Positions 35,449 to 48,163 of a stretch of 64,000 nt of DNA are shown here, piece after piece (within the stretch, counting starts at the first letter, position 1; each line of letters starts with the position of its first letter). The position numbers and the translations under genes were made by a program. Below the pieces are notes generated by a model that saw only the letters and a program-made list of their open reading frames with translations, was not told the DNA's origin and searched no databases. The stretch covers positions 139,674-203,673 of the forward strand of contig QNGE01000978.1 in the NCBI GenBank assembly GCA_008508345.1. The letters are read 5' to 3'. The stretch is from Paragonimus westermani (taxonomy: Eukaryota; Platyhelminthes; Trematoda; Plagiorchiida; Troglotrematidae).

Positions 35449-38400
35449 AGAAGTCATATCTGGTTGACGTTTCGCATTAAATACCCTGGTGTAATAGATC
35501 ACGTTGAAGCATAAACAGCGCTTTGAGCACAGAGAGCTTTGTGTTACGTTTGCTCTCTACGAAACTGGGATTAGCTCTTGATACGTGGTCGCATTAGCAA
35601 AGTGCAACAAGTCCTTTAGCCTTTTTCATTGTGCTAGTCTAACTGTAATGGTCCAAAGGCATTCTATATCAATGGTTTATCCATTTGGCAACAATAAACC
35701 ACTTCTCACAGTTGCGCATTGTGCCCATATGTGTGCGCTGATTGTCTAGCACTCTGAACAATGAAAGTGAGGAGTATTTTGTCGAAATTGCATCCGCAGT
35801 TCTCTGAGTCGATGCCCAGTAGGTAAGTTGTGATTTGCCTGTCAGCAGCACCCGGTCAAAGTGTGGTATGCGCCGTGAATAAGGTCACACAAAACATCCT
35901 GGTCCTCCGTTCCTATTAGCGGCGTTTGAAGAGATCGAATGCGTGTAAACATTGCAGAACGCTATTAAATTTTAGCGGCGGTCTGTCTTCATGCCAGCAT
36001 TCGCCGACCATGGATGGGTAAACGACTGACCAGCATGCATCGACCGAGGGCACCGCACCCTATGTAATTGGATGTATTCGTCCAGGGCTACCCCAAACAC
36101 AACCTATTGAGACAAGCTAAGCATGCTGTAATAAATGAAGCCAACTTTCTACTGAAGCTGAGTCCAATGGATATGTGTCCCGTAGAAGCTTGTGATGTTT
36201 TCCCGTGGACAAGTGCTTCTATACGGAGAGAAAGAAGTGAGCACTTTATAACATTTTTGGTTCCGCATGAGCTGTTTTATTAAGCAAATTTCGCCGCAAA
36301 CGATATACGCCAACAATAATCCATAAATAATAATAACCTGAACAACTAATCAGTATTTTGAAGACAACTGTCACCTCCTACCGGGCTTAATTATTTAAAA
36401 CTTTCAAAGTCTCTTGATCTAAAAGCATTCGCTGATATGGGAAACGTTCTTCAGAACGGTATTCGTTTGAATCATGCTTCTGCTTCTCAGACAGGTTTCT
36501 CCTGACTACTTCAGAACGCTCGTCACCCCGTTTAATTGCAGATTCTTCTTCCATTGTTTACCCATCCTCACAAACTAGCTGGTTTTGTATGTTGTGAGGC
36601 TCTCGGTCATCTGCATTGTTTAATGATCCGTTGCATTTTTGATAATTACCAGTTGCAAAGCGTGCAATCAACTCGTTTTAAAATGTAAGCTGATGCAAAC
36701 AATTCAGATGCCAAACAGCAACGACGTTATTGATCATCATTTCCATTGTTCCGTTGCCTCCAAGATGTTTGGGTTATAAGGTTAGGCACATACAAGCATA
36801 CATCGCTCACTGCATCGTTTTTCAGTGTGAGAACTTCACTAACAAAGATTATTCGTCTTCTGAACCTGTGATAAATCTGTAAGAATCGCTCGGTAGGCCT
36901 CATTGCAAAAGATCTACAGAATCTGATAGGCTTACAGAAAGCTTACAGAAAGCAGGGTCATTTGTGTACTTTTGGGTTTCACGTGTGCGACTAATTGTAA
37001 CATACACAATGTTAACACCTAGCCAAATCCTGCATCCTCTTTTGTTGATCAACCAACTTAGAATTAGAAATGCTTTCTCCGAAATAATGTTACAACAGTT
37101 CTCGCACTTGATCACAGCTAAACGTGTAGTTCTGTGCATTAGCCAGTCGCTTTTATATGTCCTCTATGTAATTTTCTCATGAATAAAACTGGGCAGAACG
37201 CAATCTAATATATCAATTTTATGGTATTCGTTAACTAACCGACTCAAAAACATCAATCGAATAATGTTGGTTATGTGGATAGCTCACTTCTGCGAACATT
37301 TCCCACATCAATTGTCTTTTGTCAGTGTCAACAAGTATATGCCTCCAGGTGAGGTGTATTCTATCATCCCATTCACGCTACTCATTAGAATAAACACAGC
37401 CCATCTAGCTGCATGCATTTTCTGGTGGCCACCATTAGTTGGTCCATGTGTTTCAAAGATAGGTTTTGCTTAAGTTAACAAAACTGAACGATTACTTATT
37501 AAGAATGAACACTCAAACTCATATCTGAGCATGAGGAATTCCAGTGCTACCTTTACACATAATCTCACTCATGCATTTTGCACTTCAAGTCTTGTCTTGC
37601 AGTTTTCACAAAACATACAAGTTGTCTGCTGCCAAAACCATGCATGGATCTTGTGATCTCCAGATTAGGCTTCGTAGCCCAACCAGCGAAGTACAATTTG
37701 ATTGTTGATATGCAGTTTCCGTCACTGTTCTGATTCTGTGTTTACCAACGAATACAAGGCTCCGAACCCTGCTGTTTGTTGCACGATGTCAGTGTTATTG
37801 GTGGCGATGTAGCGCGTCTGGAAATGAAAAAAAATTCATGATTTTCAAGAATGGAGAAAGATGTGTGACACTAGTGAAGCGACTTGACTCTGATGGTGAG
37901 TTCAGATGTATATTTATTGACAAGTATCTCTAACCATGAACATGTGGCTGAAGAAACCTAATTTTTTATGATCATATTAATAGGGTAATAGGTTGAAACT
38001 CAAGTCTGTTGGCCTCTGTATTTCAATTAGTACGGGTAGAATATCAGAAGTGCGACAGGAAATTAACTAATCTGTTCGCATCAATCGTGAAAGTGCAACG
38101 AGTGCAAAAACAAGAAAACGGTATTAGCGGGAGGAAGAAGGTAGACAAATGTTAGAAACTTTACAGAAATTCACCGCAGCCAGAAGCCGGCGGTCACTTA
38201 CTTCAGAGAATAAGATGTCCATGCCCGACGATTTATTAATACATCTTATCTGTAACACAAATGTCATGTGCACTCAAAAGGACGCTAAAGGATTAAACAC
38301 TACTGCTCATATGACAAGTAGTCGATAAGCGCTTCAAGAAGTTAGTTTGCCAAATATCACCGATCAACGAATGCAGCGGTGGAGTTTTCTGTCACCTTGC

Positions 38401-38834
38401 GCTGGGCTTACTAGCCAACGTGGTGTCGTGATAAAACAGATACAGAACATATGTTAGATGTAACGACTGTTAACAAAGTTTGTTGTGTTTCTCAAACGAT
38501 ATAATTGTGAACCCATATTGTCGGTCCGTTCTTAGTAAGTTTCTAAACAAGATTATGCAGTGAAACTGTACATTGTTATAACTCTTCAAACAAGTACGTA
38601 GCTATTTTTTAGTTAAGTGAAGGTCCGCAAGGGTGACGATATTACCACTCTGTTGAAAACCCGTCTACGCGGAGCAAGTTCCATGTAGCCCAACTCTTCA
38701 CACTGTTCACCACCACGTGAGTCCCAATACCACCTCAGAAGACACTGCTACCGCTTATCGCTGAATCTAACATCATCTATGAATTCTTTTATCAGTGACG
38801 GACCAATTAGGAAGGCGGAACGGAGCTGTAGTTT
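35449..38834. other. Gene-free stretch
   Basis: The open frames are at most 79 codons and unrecognised. A tandem pair of GCTTACAGAAA occupies 36930-36951. No transposon or RNA gene was seen. Confidence 0.5.
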
Positions 38835-38960
38835 CGCAATCGCATCAATGAACACCTTCCAGTTTGGCTTCTCTAAGCACTCACAGATATCACAATGCCG
38901 GACGCGAACCGAAATCTGACGAGTCGCAAGGAACCGGCGTCAGTTATTGCTAGACACCAT
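38835..38960 (-). repeat. Probable SINE-like repeat, family A, diverged copy
   Basis: On the minus strand a B-box-like CGGTTCGCGTCCGG (about 38901-38916) is followed by GTGAGTGCTTAGAGAAGCC, AAACTGGAAGGTGTTCA and GATGCGATTGCG. That order resembles the tail of family A (AGTGCTTC, AAGAGGCTG, CTGGAAAGT, GATGCGA). A weak A-box-like TAGCAATAACTG lies about 40 nt upstream on that strand. Identity is low, so membership of family A is tentative. Confidence 0.4.
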
Positions 38961-39364
38961 GTGACATGTTGACTCTAAGTAAACCCGAAAAATTTTTCTT
39001 GGATAGATTACGCAAGAAAAATTTCGAAGGCTTCTCCGGTTCACGGGAACGACGGCACTTAACAAATGGAAGTCATTCCTCCGCAAACAGAAAGACTTGT
39101 TCGTCCACACGAGGTTGGTCTGGTAACTGTTGTGCATGGAGATTTGTGTGTGTGCGTTTCTGTACCTGTAGATATTGTTGTTTAGCTCTAAGAAATCCAC
39201 TGAACTTTGCTGTATAATCCCAAAGTCTGCAGTATGTACCTGATGAGACGCAGCAGAATGCACTCGAGAGGTATAGGGTGCAATAAATCGTTTCCGACAT
39301 ACCTGCTCGAATTTGTTGCAAAAAATTTGTTCCTAATATACAGTAATTTGGAAATTTAACTTTG

Positions 39365-39530
39365 AAAAATCTGGGGTTTGGCTGAATTCGAAAAAACGAG
39401 AGAAACAACATGCTCAATTACCACCAGCGCTCCGCCAACTGAACTACAAAGCCATATCGAAAGCCTAGACGTTTAACTGATGGATCCATTTACCCACCTA
39501 ACCCACTATGTTTCATGGAAGCGATTGAAG
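39365..39530 (-). repeat. SINE-like repeat, family B, copy 4 (reverse strand)
   Basis: On the minus strand it reads GTGGGTTAGGTGGGTAAATG, then GGCTTTGTAGTTCAGTTGG (A box, plus-strand about 39434-39452), GCGGAGCGCTGG, and about 30 nt later TTCGAATTCAGCC (B box, about 39380-39392). CCCCAGATTTTTCAAAG after it corresponds to CCCGGACTTTTGACAA in copy 2. The A-box half is the closest to a genuine tRNA 5' half in this family. The element lies immediately upstream of the PLE fragment at 39567. Confidence 0.65.
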
Positions 39531-39566
39531 AATTAAGTTGGTTGAAGTCTATAACAGGATTTCTGA

Positions 39567-39785
39567 GGCACTCGCCATGGAATAAATCCAGATGAAGCGT
39601 TCCGAGTCATTTACAAGTTTCATCAAGCCGGCTCCAGAGCTGTCACAATGCGATTGTTATCAACCGCTGGGGCTATTGTTATCAGACTATACAACCCTTG
39701 CTTTTGTGTCCAAAACCGAATCGTACAAGCCTTCCACCTCCCCTGGACAGTTATTCCACATCCACTTGAAACCCGAACAAACGTG
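39567..39785 (+). pseudogene. PLE copy 3, C-terminal endonuclease fragment
   Basis: In the frame of 39594 the sequence reads TRHGINPDEAFRVIYK, then AVTMRLLSTAGAIVIRLYNP, CFCVQNRIVQAF and HLPW. This is collinear with the end of PLE copies 1 and 2: copy 2 has PLNSFKILLRQQ, FSEAMLIRAHQPALCAQK and GLPW. Only the last 70 or so residues, downstream of the GIY-YIG core, remain. Everything 5' is missing, and a SINE B copy occupies the adjoining upstream sequence in reverse orientation. A frameless tail may continue to about 39870. Confidence 0.7.
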
Positions 39786-40129
39786 AACCGCTTGATATTG
39801 ACGAACGCATATCTCATGACAGGCACGTATAACACCCCACTACATTCAACAACACCGCCACCTTCCCCCAGTAAACTGTGATCAGTACCATTTGTCCGAT
39901 TTTACTGCTCCGTTTAACTGGTCATAAATTCATATACAATCCTCACTTATTTCCATGTAATCGTAATAGCCTGATGAGAATTACCGAAAACAGCTGTTTT
40001 CAAGGTTGACTTCTTGTAAATTCTAGGGGAATCTTGAAAGGATTTTCAGCAATGATTCACCGATGCTGCTAACGTGCGTTGAAGTTGTTTTACTGATAAG
40101 TAATATGCCGGATTTAACAATTTAGAAGT
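39786..40129. other. Flank between PLE fragment and SINE B copy 3
   Basis: This is probably 3' sequence of the PLE fragment. It contains CTGATGAG at 39972 followed six bases later by CGAAA, the two core boxes of a hammerhead ribozyme, but without supporting stems I and II (see findings). Nothing else was recognised. Confidence 0.35.
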
Positions 40130-40345
40130 GATCCACCTGTGGCTGATGGGTGACTGAGTCCGAACATGAAAGTTTAGGGTATCCAACGTTGGCCCTTAAG
40201 TAAACTGGTGAAGAGCTTGCCGTACGTAGGCATGCTACTTGCGTCAGTGGTTCGAGTCCAACCAACGTCCAGTTCTTTCGCAATTAAAAATAATCAAATC
40301 TGCCACACTACCTGTCAGTAATAAAGATTATGTTCGAAAGTATGA
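40130..40345 (+). repeat. SINE-like repeat, family B, copy 3
   Basis: GATGGGTGACTGAGTCCGAA corresponds to GGTGGGTAACAGAATCCAGA of copy 2. The A-box region is GTAAACTGGTGAAGAGC (about 40200-40216) and the B box is the near-consensus GGTTCGAGTCCAACC (40249-40263). The 3' block TGCCACACTACCTGTCAGTA is shared with copy 2. The 5' head seen in copies 1 and 2 is missing or too diverged to follow. Confidence 0.65.
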
Positions 40346-43300
40346 AATTCATCTTATAGGGTGTTCGTTTCAGGTGACCAAACACATTTCACTAGGTCCG
40401 AATGCAAAGGTTGAACCATGGTCTTAAGAGCAAAGCGTTTACAACTTGCAGATTGATGAGGCGAAGTGCCAAAACTAATTTGTACATGGGAAAACTCACA
40501 GAAATGGGAAAACCTTAACACAAGTATAACAGAACTGTACACTGCTTTTGGCATTTTGTGGTCAAATGTCTTCTGTAGGTTACCCGTTACTTAATTCGAT
40601 CATTTCTAAAATTTCAAGTCATAAACCTGAAGAGGTGTTTCTATGCCACAGCTCAAATCCACAAATTTGTCAAAAGTGTCTGCATTGAGCAGAAGACGCG
40701 AATCCGCAATGGGTTAATAACAAATATCACATTCTTTTTTCCCTCCATAGTGAAACGTGCTTGGTTTCTGAATTAGTCGTTTTGTTCATAAACATTCAGA
40801 TGGTTTCAATGCATAGAGATGTCATACACCATTTTGCGAGGTAGATATTAAGAGGGTAGGTCATACCAAAATTACGTTCGCACGCAATGTTTTCACCCGT
40901 TGAAAAAAGATGAAAATAATATAATCAGTTAACTGTTTGTGGAAGTAACGCTACAGTGGATTATACGCCGTCTGTTCCGTATGAAAATATTGTCAACATA
41001 AGGCGATCAAGACATTGTTCAAAAAAATGGTACATTGGTTGGTCGTTGATTAAATGGGAGAATTAAAAATCGATAGGACTCTATTTAAATTCCCATTTTC
41101 TTAGGACCTTATCAAGTGCTCATTGTGGATTTGTGAGTAGACCAACACTGGGCGCTTTACGGCCCTTCAGGCTTAACACAATGTCTTTTGTATAGTTGTA
41201 ACAGGAATACACGAAAACGAGCTGGTTATATGCTATATAAGGTGTGAATGTGAACTAAGGGGCACAGTGTCGAGAAAAATACGGCGTATCGACGGTAGCG
41301 ATTAAATTTGACTAGCGAAATGAGTTTGCCAGACGTGTAAAATATCAGCCGTTGGAGGACAGAATGCTACTCTCGCTCAGTAGTTCTTCTTTTGCATCAT
41401 TGTCAAAAGCATCTCCCCGATTTGAACAACACAAGCTGATGTTGTGAGTCGGAAATGCAAATAGTTTAACGATTATTTATCCAGAAAAGCAGCAAATGTG
41501 TTACGTGCTCCAGCACGACAACAAACACTCTCATTTGCATATAACATTGATCGAAGGATATCACGGTTGCAACAATTACCAAGACCAAGCTCATGTATAT
41601 ATAGAGAACCACATGTTGCCACGTTGTAACCTAATGTTCCTTCTTATATTGCCCCCCAGCTACTTGAATGCTCAAATCCATACTTGTGATTCACTAGTGT
41701 GTAACAGTCGAGCAAGCAATATAGTGCCACCACTCGTCTTAACTACGCTGGTGCACTTATATAGATTTTCCCTCACGCAACGACGGTATAGAATGAGCCA
41801 GACGAGAAAGTAGAGTATGAGGAATGACAAACGAGAATTGAACATATTACAAGATATTCACTTGAAATTCCAACCGCCTGAGATTAGACCTTGCAAAACT
41901 TCATATGCTTCAAACGCACATGAAGTTGTGGGCCACTTAGAAAGTTTTGTTTTAAAATTTGGGGTGATGTATGTTGTTCTGCATCACTCAACGGTTTTGT
42001 TGTACTGTGTGAGCGACAGGAAGAAGTAGCCTGCGGTCTTTTTGGAATTGTTTGTTAAATTTTCCACATCCATAACGGATGCAAATTTCTCCGTTTGACC
42101 TCAAAATATGAAGCTCTAACTAGCATGAGCTACAAAGTTTTGAGGTGTGCTTGGTAGGCTGTAGATCGACAATGCCTGATCAGTAGGGAGATTTTGAGCA
42201 ATACCTAAAAACACATCTGGTAAAATTCGTTATTCTGCATTGAAGGCAAAATGAAGAAGGTCCTGTCGTCCACACGGAGATTAAATCTTTTTCAGCAGCC
42301 TACTGTTAGACTAATAACTGCATAGTTTAGGTTTACAGATTCAAGGTGAGAGCGAAAATGAGCACAGGTATGTAAAACGTAACTTGTGTTAAGATAGACA
42401 CATAAACTACATCATGCCTTACGAATCACTGAAATCGTTCGTTTCACCCTCAGTAGTGTACATCTGTATAGTCATACTGTAATTGTCCCGATGATTAATT
42501 GCCGAAAACAAAATTATTACACTGTGTTCTCATTCTGTTCTCGCCAATGGCTACAGCAAAGATGGTCCATCCCTCAATTAAGCACTTACGCAATACGTAG
42601 TGTTCAGGCTACTGGAATGGGGCTGTTTCTCAGAGTTTTCATATCAGTCTAACCAAACATGGTGGAAATTCACATTCCGTATACCTGGAAAAACTCTAAC
42701 AATCACAGGTACATGTTCTGGCCCAAACATATTTATAATATTAGCTGTTTAACAGAAAAGATTCGTCAACCTTGGTTTAACAACAATCTGTGCAACGTTC
42801 ACAGATAGCAGTTCTCAAGTCATGTTTGTTTAGAAACTGTCAGTTTACACATTACCTTCTTGTAAAGCTGCCAACTAAGTACAGCATTACTTAAGGATAG
42901 TGGAATATCGCGTTACTTAGCTTGACCGATGTGGTATTGCAATCTTGACGGTTGGAAAAGTCCCAAATACAAAGATGTTGATGTTTGAACATAATGCTTG
43001 CATTAAATATGAGGAAATTAAATGTATTCTAGACGATTGCATTTTTGAGAACCACTGTTCTGTTAATGGTGTTCCCACTGTTGGTTCGTCATAACTATGC
43101 TCCCAACATTGACCCCATGAAAAGTATTACAAACGTTTCGATAACTTTGTCTATACTAAATTGTAGTCCGGCATGAACAGACGGGCTTGGAATTAACAAT
43201 CTGGAATAGGGATTAAAAACTGACGTTGTGGTTTCCCGAACACTGGCAAACTGATAGTATGAGGGAAAACTGGAAACATGAAATTTGGTACTGCTGAAGT

Positions 43301-46300
43301 AGAATGTGTTCATTTCATGCAAATTCTTGGTAATTTCGTAATTTTTAAGTGAGCAAGAAATGAGCTATTCCGTTGAAAAAACGATTAAAATTAACAGAAT
43401 GTTAGTCAGCCATGAATGTCTTGCTTAGTGTACAAGTCGCTTTTGAGAAGCTTATACGATCGGTCTTGTGACGAATGGCGTAATTATTGCGATATTCAAT
43501 GCGCTATCTTCGCAAAGTGATGAGGTTTGCTCTAATCCCTCGGGGCATGATTTGCAAACAACATGGGCGACCGAACGATTTATGATTTAACGAAAATGCG
43601 TCGGTGGACGAGAAGTAACAAGCAAAAATCCTTAACAGCTTCAGCCAGATGCAGGCAATGATACGCAGAACATTCAATCAGAAACCTTGCCACGTTGCGA
43701 GCAGGGATTCGGGTTCACCAACGCGCGCACATGAGTGGCAAAGAAACGGGCGGATTGGACGATGGAGATTTTATTTTATTAAACCAATTTTGCCACAGTA
43801 ACTTGATTGCACGTTTGAACCAACTTTGTACTCTGAATAATTTTTGTTGAAACCCAAAAGATCTTAGTTGAGTTATGGTTTCAAAATTAGCATTTTGTGC
43901 GGACTGGACGCTCATAAGAATGTATCAGGTTTCAAGTAAGCATAGATTCGACGGGAAACCACCAAGCACAGGCCAATTAACTGATCTCAAAGTGGCATCG
44001 AGCCTAAATAGCCCCTCCAATTAGGTTGGCCTTGTCGCAAGAAGGAACTTCATTTACTTCAGTCGCTACACGCACGATGGTAGAAAACATGAAAACTGAG
44101 CGTCCTTATTGGTACACTCCTCAAAATCTAAACCTTTCCCAGGGTTTATCACAATCTAGATCTATGTATGTAGGTGTGTATATGACGGTTTTTGGAAAAA
44201 TTTCCACAAAATGTTCCAGTATTTGCACCCTCAGTATTTCCACAAGATGCTTTGCCCAACTTTTTCACTGTCATGTTCCCAGGGTTTGGCTATGTGAGTA
44301 GTTGGCTGCAACAGTTAGTAATAAACCAACAATTGTTTGATGCATCTCACATGGTACGCAAAAAGCCACACAAACAAAACCCATAAAATTTGATGAAGTC
44401 GGAACGTGACGAGGCACTGCTTCGCGTGGGTTTCCGATGCCAACGCTAAAACCGTGCCGTCTTATGGAAGAATTTCCCCCTCCAGTCTCAACTGTTCATG
44501 CATCCTACACCACGTCATACAGAACCCATAAAATGTCTCAGATGTTTCAATACCTTGACAAAATATCTCGAGAACCTTACGCTGGTCGTTTTGAAGCACA
44601 CAGTTCAACTTCCCATCTCAGCTGGCAGAACCCCACCAACGCCCCGACAAGCTGTTGTCGTAGCTGCCTTAATCTCGAAAGAAACTCGCATTTTTACTCT
44701 CGGACCACTCTTAAACATCTTTTAGGATTAACATTTCCACACATTACTCAATAAAAACTGTGTAAAATTGCGTTTTTGTCTCTCCCACGTTGGCCGTTGG
44801 CCAAACGAACTGAACTCAGACTATATACTCAAATTGTCCCGCATTTCATTTAAACAGGGGCATATCAACACTACAGTTGCATTGTTTGATACGACTGAAT
44901 TACGGGTTCCTTCAACTTGATTGACAGTCAGTCCTGAGATGAGAAATCTTTGAGTGCGTTTCATGTTTAGGAAGTTTTGGACGCCTGAGTTAGTTGACAT
45001 TGACAAAACAGTTACCCTGCCCTAACTTAAGCTCAGATACTTCCAGTTCCTCTAGGGGCAGCCCTGGGAGATGACGATGTATAAATCTTTCTTCAAGGCT
45101 CCAAAGCTTGACGCGTTTAAGGCTTCGCATTGCTCGGTTCCTTAATCTCTAGGTAGAACCTGCAGTCATTCAAATGGTATATGTATCACTGTATTATTTT
45201 TCAATAACTGATGCTGGGCCACCGGAAAAGGTTTTCGCCATCAGGCAACTCAGAGTGTTCTGTCAAAACGTTGCCCAAAATTGCCTAACGGAGAGATAAT
45301 ATTTCAATTTCTCACTATAAACGACGCATGGTCAGAATCGTATCTCTATCGGAAAAAAAATTGAGGACGGCATTTAAGTCTCACTGCTTGCTGTGACTGA
45401 GAGCAACATCACAATAACATATCCTTGTAGAAAGCTTCCCAATTCCCACGTCAAACATCAGTTATCTCGTGTACACCGCGTGATTGTTCTGCATCTAAAG
45501 AATTATTCTTTCTGATCAGTTATTTGCTTAGTGTGAAACTTTCAGAAATGAGCTCACTTTGCCCAATATGATGTTTTAAATATCATCGCCTATGCTAAAA
45601 CATAACCTTACGTTTTGTAGGAATCGCTGTGGCACTCTTCTGATTTCAGCGTCATTAGACTCGTGATATTTGATTTTCACTTCTCTATTCACATGCTTCT
45701 AGCATTGCAGAAATTAAGTTGGAAATTCTTGCTATTGATCTTTCTTGTACTGATGCACTAGTACAAAATATTAGTATATACTAGTGTCCGGCAAGCTCTT
45801 CTAATGAAGTTTCTGCGCCAATTTTGGACACTCGAACTAACACATTCTTGTTTGCCTAAAGTTACTTCACATTCAGTTTGTACTGGGTTATCGCTCAGGG
45901 TTTCTGCGTCAAAGGTAATATTCATTTACATAAAACAACAAACTTATGGCTCGCATTAGCCTCATGCACTGATCGCCGTGTCACCACACACTGCTGAGAT
46001 GCCTGTGTTATTGCCAAATCTATATCAATACAAAATCACTTAGCCAACTAAAAACGCAGGAATGGTGATCGCTAACTTGCAGAAGGGACAGATGACCAGT
46101 CAGTGAGCTTTCAGACTTCCAAAGGCGCTGTGAAGCTTTCAGGTGTTCTTTCTTGCATAAGTTTTTCCGTTTGCTTGCAACGCCAAACTATCGTCACAGA
46201 TAATTCGGCATTTAACCCACTTGTTGGTGGTCCGAACGGCTAGTTTACTGTTTGAAATCCATCGTCGGAAACCCAGCGGTGAGTTGAGTGAGAGTACCAA

Positions 46301-47604
46301 TAGTACAACAGTAACCATGGACAAAGAATGGGGCATAATTTACGATGTTTATTCATGCTGTAAACCGACTTCTGTTTCAAACGTATAACCAGGGCCTACA
46401 TTGAGACAATTCCTGGATCTCATTTTGATTATATTTGCGTGACAAGAATTAGCCCAGAAGTAATCGATCACACTGTGTTTTTTCAATAGTACACATCAGC
46501 TGTACCTTCCCAGGCTGAGTAGCCATAAGCTATGAGAATTGACAAATTCAAAGATTCACAAGATCGTTGATTTGCACAACATACGGAGGTAGTGATTACT
46601 TATTTGTGCCCGTCTTTGTGTCAGTAGATGGAGGGAATTTGTCCGGCGACTCCTGAGGGTAGAGGAAACATTTCCAGGAACAGGGAAGTAGGAAAAAGCA
46701 GTGGCGTGCAGTACGCCAAAAAAAATCAAAACATGAAGGGGTACACCTATACACAGTGGAAAACATACTCACACACTGACAGTAAACCAATGAAAGCAGA
46801 ACGTAAAACGCCTGTGGTATCATCTGTTGACTTGTAAAGATGAGTTTGGAAAGTGGGTGAAAGAGCTGAGCCTCCGATTGGTCCTCAAATCTTTCTCAAT
46901 CGCGCAGAATTTCGAACAGTTCAATCAAGTCAAAAGCAATTATGAGTTTTGGCACTTGAGTATAAGTTGAACGTTAAACTATGCCCGAACACTGCCTGTT
47001 CATTTGGTTTTCAAGTTTGAGAGAACAACTCTTCGTTCGCTTGTTCCTAATCAAGGAGGAATGGTCTGCTAGCATACCACCGAGTAACTATTTTGTATGG
47101 TAGTTTTTCCTCGGACAGACGGTTAACTGATAGCTGGCTCACTGATGCTAACCTCTTTGAATGAGTTCATTTTCAGTGGCAAATAGCTCTTAGCCTCTCG
47201 CTTTCAAGAAATTACAATGACAGTCATCTTTTCCAGGTACGGGAGATAATTCCACATAGTTGTCTACATTTAAGGGCCTCCACTGACGATGATTATTGGC
47301 GAAAAAGTTTAATATGATACACCATTTTCAGTTGGAACAGTGTGTCACAGTCTGTATGAAGCGACACAGTTACATACCGCAAAGTACTTCGGTTGCATCA
47401 ACAAGTGACCAATAATGAAAATTCAATTCTGCACAACCTCAGTAACATATTATGCTTGCATCACCAACCCGTACTTAGAAAGGTACATTACAAAACTGAC
47501 ATGGCGGTCACCTACTGGAGTTTAATAGACATTTAATGTCTCTCATCGAAGCGAATTTTGCTAAACGTTTGCATATAATATTTCATTCTTGCTCGATACG
47601 AAGC
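40346..47604. other. Gene-free stretch
   Basis: Open frames reach 105 codons (41496-41813 and 44437-44754) without recognisable domains. Between about 44026 and 44754 overlapping frames on the plus strand leave few stops, which might reflect a decayed coding sequence, but I could not match it to any family. No RNA gene or transposon motif was seen. Confidence 0.45.
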
Positions 47605-47695
47605 CATTGGTACAGCTTTTAACGTGGTTGCCTCAAAAGAGCGTGGCAGATATATGCACTACTAACGAGCTTGCACCAGAACGAAACTGAGAAAG
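47605..47695 (+). repeat. SINE-like repeat, family A, internal fragment
   Basis: TTAACGTGGTTGCCTCAAAA, then AGCGTGGCAGATATATGCAC and TACTAACGAGCTTG, match the central part of family A. Copy 2 has CACGGTTGCCACATG, GGATATGCACTATTGACGAG and AGCGAAATTCGAG. The head, A box and tail are missing. The plus-strand fragment lies under the C-terminal codons of the minus-strand open frame 47633-48163. Confidence 0.5.
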
Positions 47696-48163
47696 GGTTG
47701 CCCGAATTTTCAACAAATATGTATCGGGTACGGTCAATTTCGGTTGACTGAATTTTCCGTTGTGTTTCAATAAAAACTTTTGGCAGAAATTAAGATTCCA
47801 GTGTGTGGCGAATGTACGGATTTGACCGAAAAACCAATCAACTTTGTGTCGGTTGCGACTTAAAACATTTTGGTCAGCAAAGACGTGAAATCGAAAGACT
47901 GGAACAATTGCAAATGATGGATGGTTAAACCCAAACCTGGCTGCCACAAAACCACATCGAATTGCGTCCATTTTTTCTAAAAAAAACTCACTCATCCAGG
48001 TGTATGTGTAGTTTCCAGTGTTCTTACAATTATCTGGCAGTGAACAACTCGTTATTTTTCTCCATTTTTCTCTACATAATTTGCATTTCGTAAGATGAAC
48101 TAATGTTTGTGGATGATGTGTTCTCCGCCATTTGTACCACGAAACAAAATGTTTTTGTAGCAT
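47633..48163 (-). other. Longest ATG open frame, 176 codons, unassigned
   Basis: This frame is open for about 11 further codons upstream of its ATG. The product is basic, rich in Cys, His, Phe and Trp, with a CKLC pair (about residues 27-30), but no zinc-finger spacing I can confirm and no recognised family. Its last 20 or so codons are antisense to a SINE A fragment. Either the frame is fortuitous or a host or element frame has run into the SINE. By hand estimate at about 40% GC, a frame this long is unlikely (a few percent) to arise in 64 kb by chance, which is suggestive only. Confidence 0.25.

Noticed and set aside
39242..39275. CTGATGAG as a hammerhead ribozyme core
   Set aside because: It is followed by CGAGAGG in place of CGAAA at a plausible distance, with no stem II. 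Other CTGATGA sites (for example near 54820, 56892 and 62517) fail in the same way.
44026..44754. Cluster of overlapping plus-strand frames of 64-105 codons
   Set aside because: No domain, no consistent frame and no splice pattern could be established. Multi-frame openness alone is weak evidence.
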